Shown here piece by piece: positions 17,681 to 25,224 of a stretch of DNA of 64,000 nucleotides (positions are counted from its first letter, which is position 1; each line of letters opens with the position of its first letter). The position numbers were made by a program, and so were the translations under genes. Below the pieces are notes generated by a model. The model searched no databases and was not told the DNA's origin. It was given only the letters and a program-made list of their open reading frames with translations. The DNA comes from a virus. Where the stretch lies: the IMG/VR virus record IMGVR_UViG_3300017991_000048, positions 1 to 64,000 of that record. One strand, written 5' to 3'.

Positions 17681-17690
17681 AGGACGGCAT

Positions 17691-19187
17691 ATGAGTAAGA
17701 ACTATCTACCCACCTTCGACGTTTCCAAGAAAGGTCTGGCGAACATACTGGCCAGGAGGGGCGTCGAGTTCATCGTTCTGGAACTGATTCAGAACGCCTT
17801 GGACGAAAACTCATCCAGGGTCGAAGTTGAGTTCATCCCCGTTCCTAATAAAAGAGGACTGTACCGATTGACCGTCGAAGACGACAACCCAGAAGGCTTC
17901 AAAAACATAGCCAACGTCTATACACTGTTTGGAGAATCCCCCAAGGCTTCCGATCCAACCAAGGCTGGACGTTATATGATGGGTGAGAAACTCGTTATTG
18001 CAAACTGCCAAGAGGCATCGGTTCTGACCACCACCGGGCATGTGCTGTTCAATGAAAAGGGCAGGCGTCATGGTCGGAAACGCCGAGACTTCGGATCAAT
18101 CTTCACCGGGACTTTGCGAATGACAAAGGCTCAGGCCGAATGTATCAGGGCTGCGGTAAGTACCGTTATCGTCCGTGAAGATGCCAAGCTGATATTCAAT
18201 GGCATCCAAATGCCATACTGGGAACCTGAGACAACGTTCCAGGGTACATTGACAACCGAAAAGGCTGACGAAGAGGGACGCATTCGCCGCACCAGACGCA
18301 AGACCAACATAGAGGTCTACAATGTTCAGGACGGTGACACCCCCATGCTTTACGAAATAGGACTACCGGTTGTCGAGATTGACTGCCCTTACCATATTAA
18401 TGTCTGCCAGCGAGTGCCTCTCAATGTTGAGAGAGACAATGTTACCCCGGCTTACATGCGTGAGATTCTAACACTTGTCCTGAACGAAATACACCAGGAG
18501 CTTGACGAAGAGGATGCCAAAGCACCCTGGATTGATGAAGCCCTGGAGTCTGGCAACGTAACCAACGAAGCTCTTGGAGATGTGATTACGGCTCGTTATG
18601 GTGACAAGGTTGTCTTGCAAGACCCCAAGGACCGGGAAGCTGAAAAGATTGCCGTATCCAAAGGCTACACAGTTATGCCCAACTCAATGCCGTCTGCCAC
18701 GCGGAAAGCGATAAAAACGTCTGGCCACGTGCTCCCGGCAGGACAAGTGACACCTAGCCCCAAGGCGTGGTCTGACGACCCAAATGCAAGCCCTGCTGAC
18801 TATATTCCTTACGAAAAGTGGTCGCCGGGTATGAAGCGGGTTGCCGTTTATGCGACACGGCTTGCTCGACTGCTGATGGATGTGACCCTGAATGTTTCTT
18901 ATGTCAGGGTGCCCAACAATTTCCAAGCCTGTTATGGAAGAGGCACCCACACAGGTGACCTCACATTCAACCTCCGCTATCAGAAAAAGGCGTGGTTTGA
19001 TGAGGCTTACGATAATATCGAGGAACTGGACAGCCTGCTCATTCACGAGTTCGGGCATCATTACAGCAGCGACCACCTGAGCGGCAGGTATCACAACGCC
19101 CTGTGTGACCTTGGAGCCAAGCTCAAAAAGCTGGCACTGGCCGGTAAGCTCAGGGAGCCGACCAAGAAACTTCAAGTACGGTCGTAG
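17691..19187 (+). CDS. GHKL-type ATPase fused to HEFGHH metallopeptidase-like domain (paralogue 2)
   Basis: 498 residues. The GHKL N-box is LELIQNALDE at about 27-36, followed by VEDDNPEGF and a lid-like GRYMMGEKLV. A middle region (about 190-290) probably corresponds to the transducer domain. Near the C-terminus LLIHEFGHHYSSDHLSGRYHN gives a full HExxH zinc site with a downstream His. Architecture equals that of the gene at 465, so an ATP-driven clamp joined to a protease-like domain is conserved twice in one phage. The substrate is unknown. The last 16 bases overlap the convergent gene at 19172. Confidence 0.87.
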   Translation: MSKNYLPTFDVSKKGLANILARRGVEFIVLELIQNALDENSSRVEVEFIPVPNKRGLYRLTVEDDNPEGFKNIANVYTLFGESPKASDPTKAGRYMMGEKLVIANCQEASVLTTTGHVLFNEKGRRHGRKRRDFGSIFTGTLRMTKAQAECIRAAVSTVIVREDAKLIFNGIQMPYWEPETTFQGTLTTEKADEEGRIRRTRRKTNIEVYNVQDGDTPMLYEIGLPVVEIDCPYHINVCQRVPLNVERDNVTPAYMREILTLVLNEIHQELDEEDAKAPWIDEALESGNVTNEALGDVITARYGDKVVLQDPKDREAEKIAVSKGYTVMPNSMPSATRKAIKTSGHVLPAGQVTPSPKAWSDDPNASPADYIPYEKWSPGMKRVAVYATRLARLLMDVTLNVSYVRVPNNFQACYGRGTHTGDLTFNLRYQKKAWFDEAYDNIEELDSLLIHEFGHHYSSDHLSGRYHNALCDLGAKLKKLALAGKLREPTKKLQVRS

Positions 19188-19354
19188 ATACCCTGCAAGC
19201 TTTTCATCTGTTTTGCCGTAAGGCTTTTCCCCTCTTCAAGGCGCTCTTCAATGTTGATTACAAACTCTTCTTCCCATTCAGTTAGCTCAAAGTTATCATC
19301 TAATTTAATACAGGTATTAATAGCTTCTATCATATCTTGTGGAGTTGTTGCCAT
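19172..19354 (-). CDS. Small conserved phage protein
   Basis: 60 residues. The core FELTEWEEEFVINIEERLEEGKSLTAKQMKSLQGIYDR is a small helical domain that I recognise as recurring in phages and plasmids, either alone or at the end of larger proteins, with unknown function. It is the last gene of the left-pointing cluster 24.1-19.2 kb. Confidence 0.7.
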   Translation of the reverse strand: MATTPQDMIEAINTCIKLDDNFELTEWEEEFVINIEERLEEGKSLTAKQMKSLQGIYDRT

Positions 19355-19362
19355 CAGTATTC

Positions 19363-19572
19363 CTACGCTGGTAGTTTAAAAACCTTAGATAGCTCTTGAG
19401 TAATGATCTCTTCTGTCTCGCCGTATGTTATGACAGCTTGCCCCTCCATCCCAAACTGAGTCAGATCGATTAAGATTGGTTTTCCCTCTCTCAAATGCTC
19501 AAGGTTTTTCTCGGAGAGGCCCAAGATCACAGCCGGTTTTCCCTCGTTAGTTTTTACGCCCAACTTAATCAT
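19363..19572 (-). CDS. Small conserved phage protein
   Basis: 69 residues. The pattern VILGLSEKNLEHLREGKPILIDLTQFGM...VITYGETEEII occurs in many phage proteins of unknown role. The ATG overlaps the end of the next upstream gene by 8 bases. Confidence 0.7.
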   Translation of the reverse strand: MIKLGVKTNEGKPAVILGLSEKNLEHLREGKPILIDLTQFGMEGQAVITYGETEEIITQELSKVFKLPA

Positions 19573-19777
19573 CGCTTTTACATCCCGAACACGGGCACGG
19601 ACGCCCCTTTCTTGGAGTCTTATATCGGCCTTTTGTCGCTTCTTTGAGAGCCGTTATAACCTTACAGCTATTCTCTTTGGGCACAAATGAAAGTTCGCCT
19701 CTCACAAGTTGCAGACACGTCTGATAAGCTAACCCTGTTGCCTTCTGTACTTTCCGTGCTCTACTGGCCGCGCTCAT
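19565..19777 (-). CDS. Small basic protein, possible HTH
   Basis: 70 residues. Residues 4-35 (SRARKVQKATGLAYQTCLQLVRG) could form a helix-turn-helix. The C-terminus is Arg/Pro/Cys-rich (RKGRPCPCSGCKSDD) and might bind zinc. Not assigned to a family. Confidence 0.6.
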   Translation of the reverse strand: MSAASRARKVQKATGLAYQTCLQLVRGELSFVPKENSCKVITALKEATKGRYKTPRKGRPCPCSGCKSDD

Positions 19778-20181
19778 CTAAGCCTCTTAAAACATTCGAT
19801 TGCCCCTGTTTTTAGATCACGACCACACGTGGGGCACGGGTCCCCCTCCATTTCCCCACTCTTTACGTGACCGCACTGCTCACAGCAGACTTTGAAAATG
19901 GCTGCGACTCTGCCCCACCCAGGCTCACCTTTATATGTCTGAGTTCCCGCTAAGCCACAAAGGACTCCGAGCAAACCTACCTGATAGCCCATCTTACCAT
20001 CTGGCCCTTCAGTTCCAGCCACTTGTATAGACGGGTGGGAAGCCAATGCATTATTACAATCTACCCGTGCTTCCACCAAAGCTCCAACCGCTTTCGGATC
20101 GAGTTTGATAGCGCTATTCATAACATCAATGATACGATCGGCTATCACCGCATCAACAACATCAGTGTTTTTCATGTCCAC
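19774..20181 (-). CDS. Hypothetical protein with zinc ribbon
   Basis: 135 residues. Helical N-terminus (VVDAVIADRIIDVMNSAIKL), a Gly-rich centre, and a four-Cys ribbon near the end (CEQCGHVKSG...CPTCGRDLKTG). No catalytic motif seen. Overlaps the next gene by 4 bases. Confidence 0.65.
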   Translation of the reverse strand: MDMKNTDVVDAVIADRIIDVMNSAIKLDPKAVGALVEARVDCNNALASHPSIQVAGTEGPDGKMGYQVGLLGVLCGLAGTQTYKGEPGWGRVAAIFKVCCEQCGHVKSGEMEGDPCPTCGRDLKTGAIECFKRLR

Positions 20182-20183
20182 CT

Positions 20184-21032
20184 CTACACCGCAGCCGCCG
20201 CTCTCTTACGATCCTCATGGTTTGCGGATAATACTTTATAACCTCTGGGTAAACCCGGATCAAGTTTAATGGAAACCCTTGCTCGTTGCTGCCATGCTTC
20301 ATCGTCACCATCCATGGTTCTGGACATCCAAAACCTGAGCTTCGTTCCGTTTATAATTTTGAACACCCACCCCCAGTATGTTCGGCCATCCTTACCGTCG
20401 AGACCATACTTAACAGGGACGCCGTTCTCATAAAACAAGAATTCCTCTCCTATTTCCGGAAGCTTGACGGGGCCGATGGCCGCATTCACATTGGTCCTTA
20501 TTCCCCCGGACGGTCCCACACTGGTAACGACAAATAATGTAGAAGGATTTTCCTTGCTCCGCCTGAAGAAAAAGGGCTTCAGATAATCCCAAGCCTCTTC
20601 GACTCTGCCCATGTAAGCTATTAGCTCCTGGTGAAGTTCTGAGAGTTTTTCGGGTGTGGTGTTATCATCAAAAAGTCCACCCATACTTACATCACTTTCA
20701 TCGTCCATCCAATCTAAGTCTGTTACCTCCGGGACTTCTATCACAGGTTCAGGCGATTCCTCCAAAGCCTCTTCCACCAAATCAGGGTTTACCAGCCTTT
20801 TGGACAAGGTGCGATATGTGTTAACATCACCAGGGATAAAGTCCAAAATACCCTCTACAGTATCCCGATAAAGAGAATCTGCCTTTTTCTTCTCAAATCC
20901 TCCTTGGCTAAAAGTCTCGTACAACCTTTTTAGCTCTACTGGAATAACCGCGTAGTTGTTTTTCCAACTACTCGCCAACCCCTTAATCAAACACTTTGCG
21001 TACCTCGAACGTGGGCCTATTTCTTTCGCCAT
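20184..21032 (-). CDS. Hypothetical protein
   Basis: 282 residues from ATG 21032, chosen for GGAGGA 7 nt upstream. An in-frame ATG at 21083 lies closer to a GGTGTAGG motif and is an alternative. N-terminal helical basic part, an acidic linker (EESPEPVIEVPEVTDLDWMDDESD, about 95-120), then a beta-rich C-terminal half (TLFVVTSVGPSGGIRTNVNAAIG...GWVFKIINGTKLRFWMSR). Not recognised. Confidence 0.6.
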   Translation of the reverse strand: MAKEIGPRSRYAKCLIKGLASSWKNNYAVIPVELKRLYETFSQGGFEKKKADSLYRDTVEGILDFIPGDVNTYRTLSKRLVNPDLVEEALEESPEPVIEVPEVTDLDWMDDESDVSMGGLFDDNTTPEKLSELHQELIAYMGRVEEAWDYLKPFFFRRSKENPSTLFVVTSVGPSGGIRTNVNAAIGPVKLPEIGEEFLFYENGVPVKYGLDGKDGRTYWGWVFKIINGTKLRFWMSRTMDGDDEAWQQRARVSIKLDPGLPRGYKVLSANHEDRKRAAAAV

Positions 21033-21158
21033 TTTCGTTTCCTCCATTTCAATTCGTTTCGCTTCGTAACTGCCCAAAAGCATGAGCAGTCACCTATGCG
21101 CCTACACCAAAAGATCCATAAGGCGCATTCCCCCAATCTAACTATAACTAACCTTACT

Positions 21159-21452
21159 CTAACACGTTGTGTGTCCTTGAGCCGTTGTAGTTGGACGCTT
21201 TATTTCATCGTTAAAAATGGTCCGCACCATTTCCAATGCGTCCTCTCGGTCCATGCCTTTCATTCTCTGGCATAGGTCAGCGACATGCTGAGCCACATCT
21301 GCCAGTACCAATCCCCACTGCCCACAATGCTCTTCCGCAGTTTTGCCCAAAGGCTTTATTATCACGTACAAGTCGTCGTCAGCGCCGATGGCGGCTCGTA
21401 AAATTTCTTGGCCCTTATCCACGGGCTCTGGGGCGGCATCATACTTTTTCAT
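21159..21452 (-). CDS. DUF5076 family protein
   Basis: 97 residues. APEPVDKGQEILRAAIGADDDLYVIIKPLG...WGLVLADVAQHVADLC and the end MVRTIFNDEIKRPT match the DUF5076 pattern that I know from Alphaproteobacteria and phages. AGGAG precedes the ATG. Upstream lies a 270-base structured leader. Confidence 0.8.
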   Translation of the reverse strand: MKKYDAAPEPVDKGQEILRAAIGADDDLYVIIKPLGKTAEEHCGQWGLVLADVAQHVADLCQRMKGMDREDALEMVRTIFNDEIKRPTTTAQGHTTC

Positions 21453-21726
21453 CTCTATGCTCCTGTTCTAACTGCATGAGAGCCCCACCGACAAGCCGAA
21501 AGGATCAAAGCACTTGCGGTGGGGCTTACCAGCAGTTTACAGCCTGTCTGGTACATGCTGTCTTTCCTCAATTCAGGCATCAAGGCTTCCGACATCTCGC
21601 GACAAACGAAACGGAGGTAAGGATCTCAGACATCCCACGTCGGAACTTCTGATGTCGTGTACAAAGGCACCAAAGTAAGCCTCTCTGAGCCGACACCCAC
21701 CAAATAGCAAAGAGCTATGGCTAAAT
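21453..21726 (-). other. Structured leader or RNA element
   Basis: 274 bases without a convincing gene. It contains a perfect 10-bp stem AGCCCCACCG / CGGTGGGGCT (21481-21490 and 21517-21526) with a CAAG/CTTG extension inside the loop, and a GACATC / GATGTC pair further upstream. On the - strand it precedes the DUF5076 gene, so it may be a structured 5' leader. ORFs of 46-58 codons on either strand look random. Confidence 0.45.
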
Positions 21727-22092
21727 TTATGTCCTTTCCCGGCCACTGTCAATTCCTTCTACAGCCTCTGCAAGCCCTTCGTCCTCTATGTAAAAGAGGT
21801 TAGGTGCCGCATTACTGATTAACTGGCCCAGACGGTAATGAGGGTTTGCTGCCCAAACCTTGTAAAGACGCTCAATTACAACTCTTTTCTCCGCTGCTGT
21901 CTGTGCTCGCCCCTCCATTTTCTTACCTCTCGTGTTATCAACTTTCCATTGGCGTTCGATCTTTCGCTTAGCTTCTTCGCCTTGAACCAAATATAAAAGC
22001 CGCCAAGTGAGGGGCGTCTTACTGTCGTTTAAAAAGCCCCAATGAAATTTCTTAGACCTGCGTTGGAGTTTCGGCCACTTGATCATCTTCAT
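21727..22092 (-). CDS. Small conserved phage protein
   Basis: 121 residues. The C-terminal segment RVVIERLYKVWAANPHYRLGQLISNAAPNLFYIEDEGLAEAVE is a conserved phage domain of unknown function. The N-terminal 58 residues (MKMIKWPKLQRR...) overlap the upstream gene by 41 bases. An internal ATG at 21918 has GAGAGG 7 nt before it and would yield just the conserved domain. Both starts are possible. Confidence 0.65.
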   Translation of the reverse strand: MKMIKWPKLQRRSKKFHWGFLNDSKTPLTWRLLYLVQGEEAKRKIERQWKVDNTRGKKMEGRAQTAAEKRVVIERLYKVWAANPHYRLGQLISNAAPNLFYIEDEGLAEAVEGIDSGRERT

Positions 22093-22342
22093 CTGCTTTC
22101 TTTATCCAACCGGAAACCCTCTTATCTCCCATTCCAGCGATTAATAATAATCGAAGACACTGACCGCTAAACCCTTCTCGTATGGCAAATATGTAAAAAT
22201 CGTCCTCTGGCACGTCCTTGATAATCACATTAAACCGATCCGGATGTAGGTAATCGGACGCATCCTCGAATACTGCTTCGGGCCATTTATCCTTGATCAG
22301 CCCACGCAACGCATAATCTCCGTAAACAAGTTCTTCAACCAT
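22052..22342 (-). CDS. Hypothetical protein
   Basis: 96 residues, not recognised. Alpha/beta, with FNVIIKDVPEDDFYIFAIREG and GQCLRLLLIAGMG strands. Coupled by an 8-base overlap to the upstream mini tail-like gene. Confidence 0.6.
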   Translation of the reverse strand: MVEELVYGDYALRGLIKDKWPEAVFEDASDYLHPDRFNVIIKDVPEDDFYIFAIREGFSGQCLRLLLIAGMGDKRVSGWIKKADEDDQVAETPTQV

Positions 22343-22568
22343 CGTCTTCCTCTATGTGCTCCCATAGAGTTTTACTGGGGCCTTCGAGTTCATCAGGTAA
22401 AGGCGGCACAAACTGTGCTCCAGGTTCAGTAGCAACTATCCTGTGAACAGTTCCGTCCCAACTCTTTGCTGACAGGACACCTTCTTCGTCTACAAAAATA
22501 GTAACACGCCCCATATCTGGAGTTCGAACACTGGCGGCACTGGTCTTTTTCATAGTCAAAGACGACAT
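22335..22568 (-). CDS. Mini tail-motif protein with LWEHI tag
   Basis: 77 residues from ATG 22568, whose A is the last base of the upstream TGA. It consists almost only of the tail-protein N-terminal motif (SLTMKKTSAASVRTPDMGRVTIFVDEEGVLSAKSWDGTVHRI), a Pro/Glu linker and the tag TLWEHIEEDDG. It lacks any fibre domain. The combination places the C-terminal tag on a motif otherwise met in virion proteins. Confidence 0.75.
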   Translation of the reverse strand: MSSLTMKKTSAASVRTPDMGRVTIFVDEEGVLSAKSWDGTVHRIVATEPGAQFVPPLPDELEGPSKTLWEHIEEDDG

Positions 22569-22870
22569 CAACCCTCTTCTTGAATGTAATCCCACAAAGT
22601 CATATTGTTCGGATCAGGTCCGGTCGGTTGCTCTCCAGGAGGTAGCGGTTCCTGTTCTTCCTCCTTTTTCTTAGAAAGCAGCCTGTATACATTGTTATAG
22701 TAGTCTTTGAAACAAGGAACACCCTCTTCATCTACAAAAAGGACTACTTGGCCAAACGCAGGGGCCTGTATCGCTGAGGCCCATTCCCCTCCCACAGTTA
22801 ACGTCTGGGTGTTTACCGCTCCTGTTGTTACAGAGTCCGGTGTTATTGGATTAAACTCAGTAGTCGGCAT
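22568..22870 (-). CDS. Mini tail-motif protein with LWDYI tag
   Basis: 100 residues. Residues about 28-72 are the tail-protein motif (WASAIQAPAFGQVVLFVDEEGVPCFKDYYNNVYRL). A Glu/Pro linker and the tag TLWDYIQEEG follow. A GGTGTAGG class B motif ends about 11 nt before the ATG, without a Shine-Dalgarno. Paralogue of the next gene. Confidence 0.75.
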   Translation of the reverse strand: MPTTEFNPITPDSVTTGAVNTQTLTVGGEWASAIQAPAFGQVVLFVDEEGVPCFKDYYNNVYRLLSKKKEEEQEPLPPGEQPTGPDPNNMTLWDYIQEEG

Positions 22871-22887
22871 AAATACAACCTACACCA

Positions 22888-22940
22888 AAAGTAACCCCCA
22901 CACACTGACTAGGTGACTAAAGAAGCCAGCGCGTGGGGGT
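22888..22940. other. Long stem-loop between genes
   Basis: ACCCCCAC and GTGGGGGT arms separated by about 30 bases, flanking the class B motif upstream of the mini tail-like gene. There is no clear T-run, so terminator function is uncertain. Confidence 0.4.
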
Positions 22941-23017
22941 CGTGTGGCTAGAAAAAAGAAACGCTTGGGTTACAAAGCGCCTTTTTCAAATTACACTTTA
23001 CACCAAATAATTATTAG

Positions 23018-23347
23018 CTACAGGTATTTTTGCTTGATCTCTGCCATATCCCAACAAACCGGAATACCTAAAATCCCGCCGTACTCTACTTCAGCGTCAG
23101 CACCAGAGCTTTCGCCCATGATCCGAAATATGACATCACACTCTCTTAGCCAACCTTTATCGAGTTCTGTCCAAAACTCCCTTTTCCTTGGCCTCATTAG
23201 ATCCCAAAAGAAATACAAGTGCGGAAGGAAAACCTGAAACCCGGCATCCTGAAGTTCTTCAGCCACCGCGACAGCTTTTCTGATATTCTCCCCCATACTC
23301 CCCGACGAGTACATTGGGCCTGCAATGAACACTTTCGGTCTACTCAT
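23018..23347 (-). CDS. Nucleoside 2-deoxyribosyltransferase-like protein (DUF4406 type)
   Basis: 109 residues from ATG 23347. KVFIAGPMYSSGSMGENIRKAVAVAEELQDAGF with VFLPHLYFFWD, then WLRECDVIFRIMGESSGADAEVEYGGILGIPV, follows the small Rossmann-like NDT fold, including the Ser-x-Gly-x-x-x-Glu substrate region. It may act on nucleosides or nucleotide sugars. Start set by overlap with the upstream stop (AATGA). Confidence 0.8.
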   Translation of the reverse strand: MSRPKVFIAGPMYSSGSMGENIRKAVAVAEELQDAGFQVFLPHLYFFWDLMRPRKREFWTELDKGWLRECDVIFRIMGESSGADAEVEYGGILGIPVCWDMAEIKQKYL

Positions 23348-23604
23348 TTTTCTAACCTCACATTCTGGATACCCCCGATCCACTCTTCAGTGATTTTCCG
23401 GACTAGCTCTTCAAGGGACCCCTCTCCCGGCTCAATAAATGGGTGTGTGACAGAGGACCAAACTTTTAAGGGACCGAATTTGACACTTACATTAATCCCG
23501 TCTGTCTCAACAGCAAAACGAACCACCCATCGATCAACGTCGCCTGCCTCAAGCTCTTTGTTCAGCTTCGTAACGACCTCTACGGCTTCCTGTATCAATT
23601 CCAT
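23344..23604 (-). CDS. Hypothetical protein
   Basis: 86 residues from ATG 23604, two bases after the upstream stop. Helix (LIQEAVEVVTKLNKELEAG), three beta strands (WVVRFAVETDGINVSVKFGPLKVWS) and a C-terminal helix. Not recognised. Confidence 0.65.
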   Translation of the reverse strand: MELIQEAVEVVTKLNKELEAGDVDRWVVRFAVETDGINVSVKFGPLKVWSSVTHPFIEPGEGSLEELVRKITEEWIGGIQNVRLEK

Positions 23605-23606
23605 CG

Positions 23607-24017
23607 TTACTCCCAATTCGGTGGCTTCGGCAGCTTCGGATAAGGCTTGGACCACCACCATCCAGACCACTGAACAAAAGACGTTATATCTCGCACACTC
23701 TTATCGGGTAGCACCGCCAAAGAGCGATCCTTGGCTCGCTCCCCAGTCTGCGCGGCTGTGGGGTATGTTCCTGGTGCAGTAGGTGCCTCTTTCTGCCAGC
23801 ATCCCGTCAAGAACTCCACCCACGCCGTTTCATTTACAACAGGCGAAAACAAAGCATCCCCAAGAGCCGTTTTCATTTCTCCGTCAGTAACTTCGGCTCC
23901 GCACTCAAAGCACTGATAGCGGATGTCGCCTCTGAGGTTTACGTTAAACACCATAGATGAGCTACCACACTCACACTTGTGTTCCCCGCTATCGAACTTG
24001 AGAGTTATTTTACCCAT
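23607..24017 (-). CDS. Zinc-ribbon protein
   Basis: 136 residues. A four-Cys ribbon at 13-40 (KCECGSSSMVF...YQCFECGAEV). The C-terminal third is Trp/Pro-rich (FVQWSGWWWSKPYPKLPKPPNWE), a tail I have seen on short phage proteins. GGTGTAAGAGCAATA lies directly before the ATG, so the transcript is probably leaderless. Confidence 0.7.
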   Translation of the reverse strand: MGKITLKFDSGEHKCECGSSSMVFNVNLRGDIRYQCFECGAEVTDGEMKTALGDALFSPVVNETAWVEFLTGCWQKEAPTAPGTYPTAAQTGERAKDRSLAVLPDKSVRDITSFVQWSGWWWSKPYPKLPKPPNWE

Positions 24018-24043
24018 TATTGCTCTTACACCAAAATCGACAA

Positions 24044-24136
24044 CTACTGGTCTTTCTTACGAAAAATTGCCCAGACGATACAGCCGAACACAACCAGTAA
24101 CCAAAACACGTCCGTTATGACAGAAGGCTCTTCCAT
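24044..24136 (-). CDS. 30-residue single-span membrane microprotein
   Basis: Short ORF with one hydrophobic segment (VFWLLVVFGCIVWAIF) flanked by an acidic N-terminus and RKKDQ. GGTGTAATTGCGAAAT ends at the ATG, the same spacing as other leaderless genes. The promoter position and the charge-bounded membrane segment make it credible. Role unknown. Confidence 0.6.
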   Translation of the reverse strand: MEEPSVITDVFWLLVVFGCIVWAIFRKKDQ

Positions 24137-24162
24137 ATTTCGCAATTACACCACTTTAAGAA

Positions 24163-24182
24163 CCTACTGATAAACGTCAGTA
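24163..24182. promoter_or_regulatory. Inverted repeat, possible operator
   Basis: CTACTGA / TCAGTAG arms around a 6-base centre, upstream of the gene at 24220. A GGGAG ribosome site follows downstream. Confidence 0.35.
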
Positions 24183-24219
24183 GTATGAATACACTACCCG
24201 TACTATCGAGGGAGAAGAC

Positions 24220-24543
24220 ATGAAAAAGATAGCCGAAAGCCCAAATCCGAGTCGGCAAGAGTTGGCTAGCTCTCTTAAAAAGTTAGCCAGACGGATAACG
24301 GCAAGAGGTTCCGACCTCGGTGATCTGATCTATGACCTCAAAGACGCTGTTGAGAGTGCTGGTATATATGCTACCCAAGACGCCTTGAAGGAACTCAAAA
24401 AAGAAAGACTCAAGGGTGAGCAAAAGGACTTAATCGATGACCTTATGAAACAAGGTTGGGATGCAGTTAACGAGATGTGGAATACGTTCCACTTGTGTGA
24501 GGAAACAGAAGACGAGTTGGCGGACCTAGAGCTAGAAAGCTGA
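24220..24543 (+). CDS. Helical protein with short MKKIA...PSR N-motif
   Basis: 107 residues, nearly all helical. The N-terminus MKKIAESPNPSRQELASSLKKLARRI is a shortened form of the MEKIA/PSR motif shared with the genes at 25225, 26709, 33291 and 55317. The remainder is charged helices ending in an acidic tail (EETEDELADLELES). GGGAG precedes the ATG. Role unknown; the motif may be a targeting sequence. Confidence 0.7.
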   Translation: MKKIAESPNPSRQELASSLKKLARRITARGSDLGDLIYDLKDAVESAGIYATQDALKELKKERLKGEQKDLIDDLMKQGWDAVNEMWNTFHLCEETEDELADLELES

Positions 24544-24544
24544 T

Positions 24545-25186
24545 ATGGCAGATTCAGACAGACCCTCCGAAACCAAAGCTCAAATAAAAGCCCGACATCA
24601 GGCAGAGCTTGAAGCAATGGGTTATGTTCCCTGGATAAAGAAATGGGGCGGGGTTGCCGGTGCCATTACAGCCATCATAGCATTATGTATCACGATTGGT
24701 ACGCAAGTCTGGCCTTGGATGGTTCAATATGGAGTCAAAAAAGAACTGACTACGGCACGTAAGACCGCAGAGTCCGTGGAGGATCTGAAAAAACTTGTGG
24801 AACAGACTCAAGCATTACTTCAGGCAACCATCAAAGCTACAGATGAGCAAGTTCAGGAAAGCGATTTGAGAGCACAACGAATGCATGATTCTATTGAGGC
24901 TCTGAGAAATGAGGTTCGACTGCGGCACGGAATAGAGTCTGGCATCGTTCTGACAGCCATACAGCCGGTTCATACCTCTGGAATCACTGTAGGATCAGCC
25001 GGTGGCGGTAGTGCTGGATCATCTTCCCGGCCAAGGCCAAGAAGAGCGCGGCCCATGACACGACAACAAAAGCTCAAGGCTGTAACGGAACAGGCAGACG
25101 CTACACTCAAAGCGGCGGAGATAGACCCGACAGCAGATTTCGATGACGACGTAAAAGCCAAACTTAAGATTCAGAAGAAAAAGTAA
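24545..25186 (+). CDS. Membrane protein with coiled coil
   Basis: 213 residues. A charged N-terminus, a membrane segment at about 34-58 (GGVAGAITAIIALCITIGTQVWPW), a long coiled coil (about 65-130, ARKTAESVEDLKKLVEQTQALLQ), a Gly/Ser/Pro/Arg linker and a Lys-rich helix. The layout fits an anchored scaffold. No spanin or holin signature is evident. One base separates it from the upstream gene. Confidence 0.65.
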   Translation: MADSDRPSETKAQIKARHQAELEAMGYVPWIKKWGGVAGAITAIIALCITIGTQVWPWMVQYGVKKELTTARKTAESVEDLKKLVEQTQALLQATIKATDEQVQESDLRAQRMHDSIEALRNEVRLRHGIESGIVLTAIQPVHTSGITVGSAGGGSAGSSSRPRPRRARPMTRQQKLKAVTEQADATLKAAEIDPTADFDDDVKAKLKIQKKK

Positions 25187-25224
25187 GGACGGGGAAAAGC
25201 GGAGACGCGGCCCAAGGTGATATT

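Larger units (their letters stand above)
17596..17683. repeat. 88-bp inverted-repeat divergent promoter
   Basis: Perfect 19-bp arms (17596-17614 and 17665-17683, each a TGTAATATATAAAAGG-type element), with inner arms AAACTCTAG / CTAGAGTTT at 17625-17633 and 17646-17654. It amounts to two class A promoters back to back. The rightward one serves the GHKL/peptidase gene. The leftward one points into the 3' end of the gene at 17024, with no left-pointing ORF nearby. Confidence 0.8.

Noticed and set aside
21474-21652. 58-codon + ORF and 46-codon - ORF in the structured leader
   Set aside because: Random composition on both strands and no start signals; the RNA structure explains the region better.
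22944-23237. + strand ORF starting GTG (MARKKKRLGYKAPF)
   Set aside because: The start looks gene-like for 17 codons, but the rest is antisense to the deoxyribosyltransferase-like gene.
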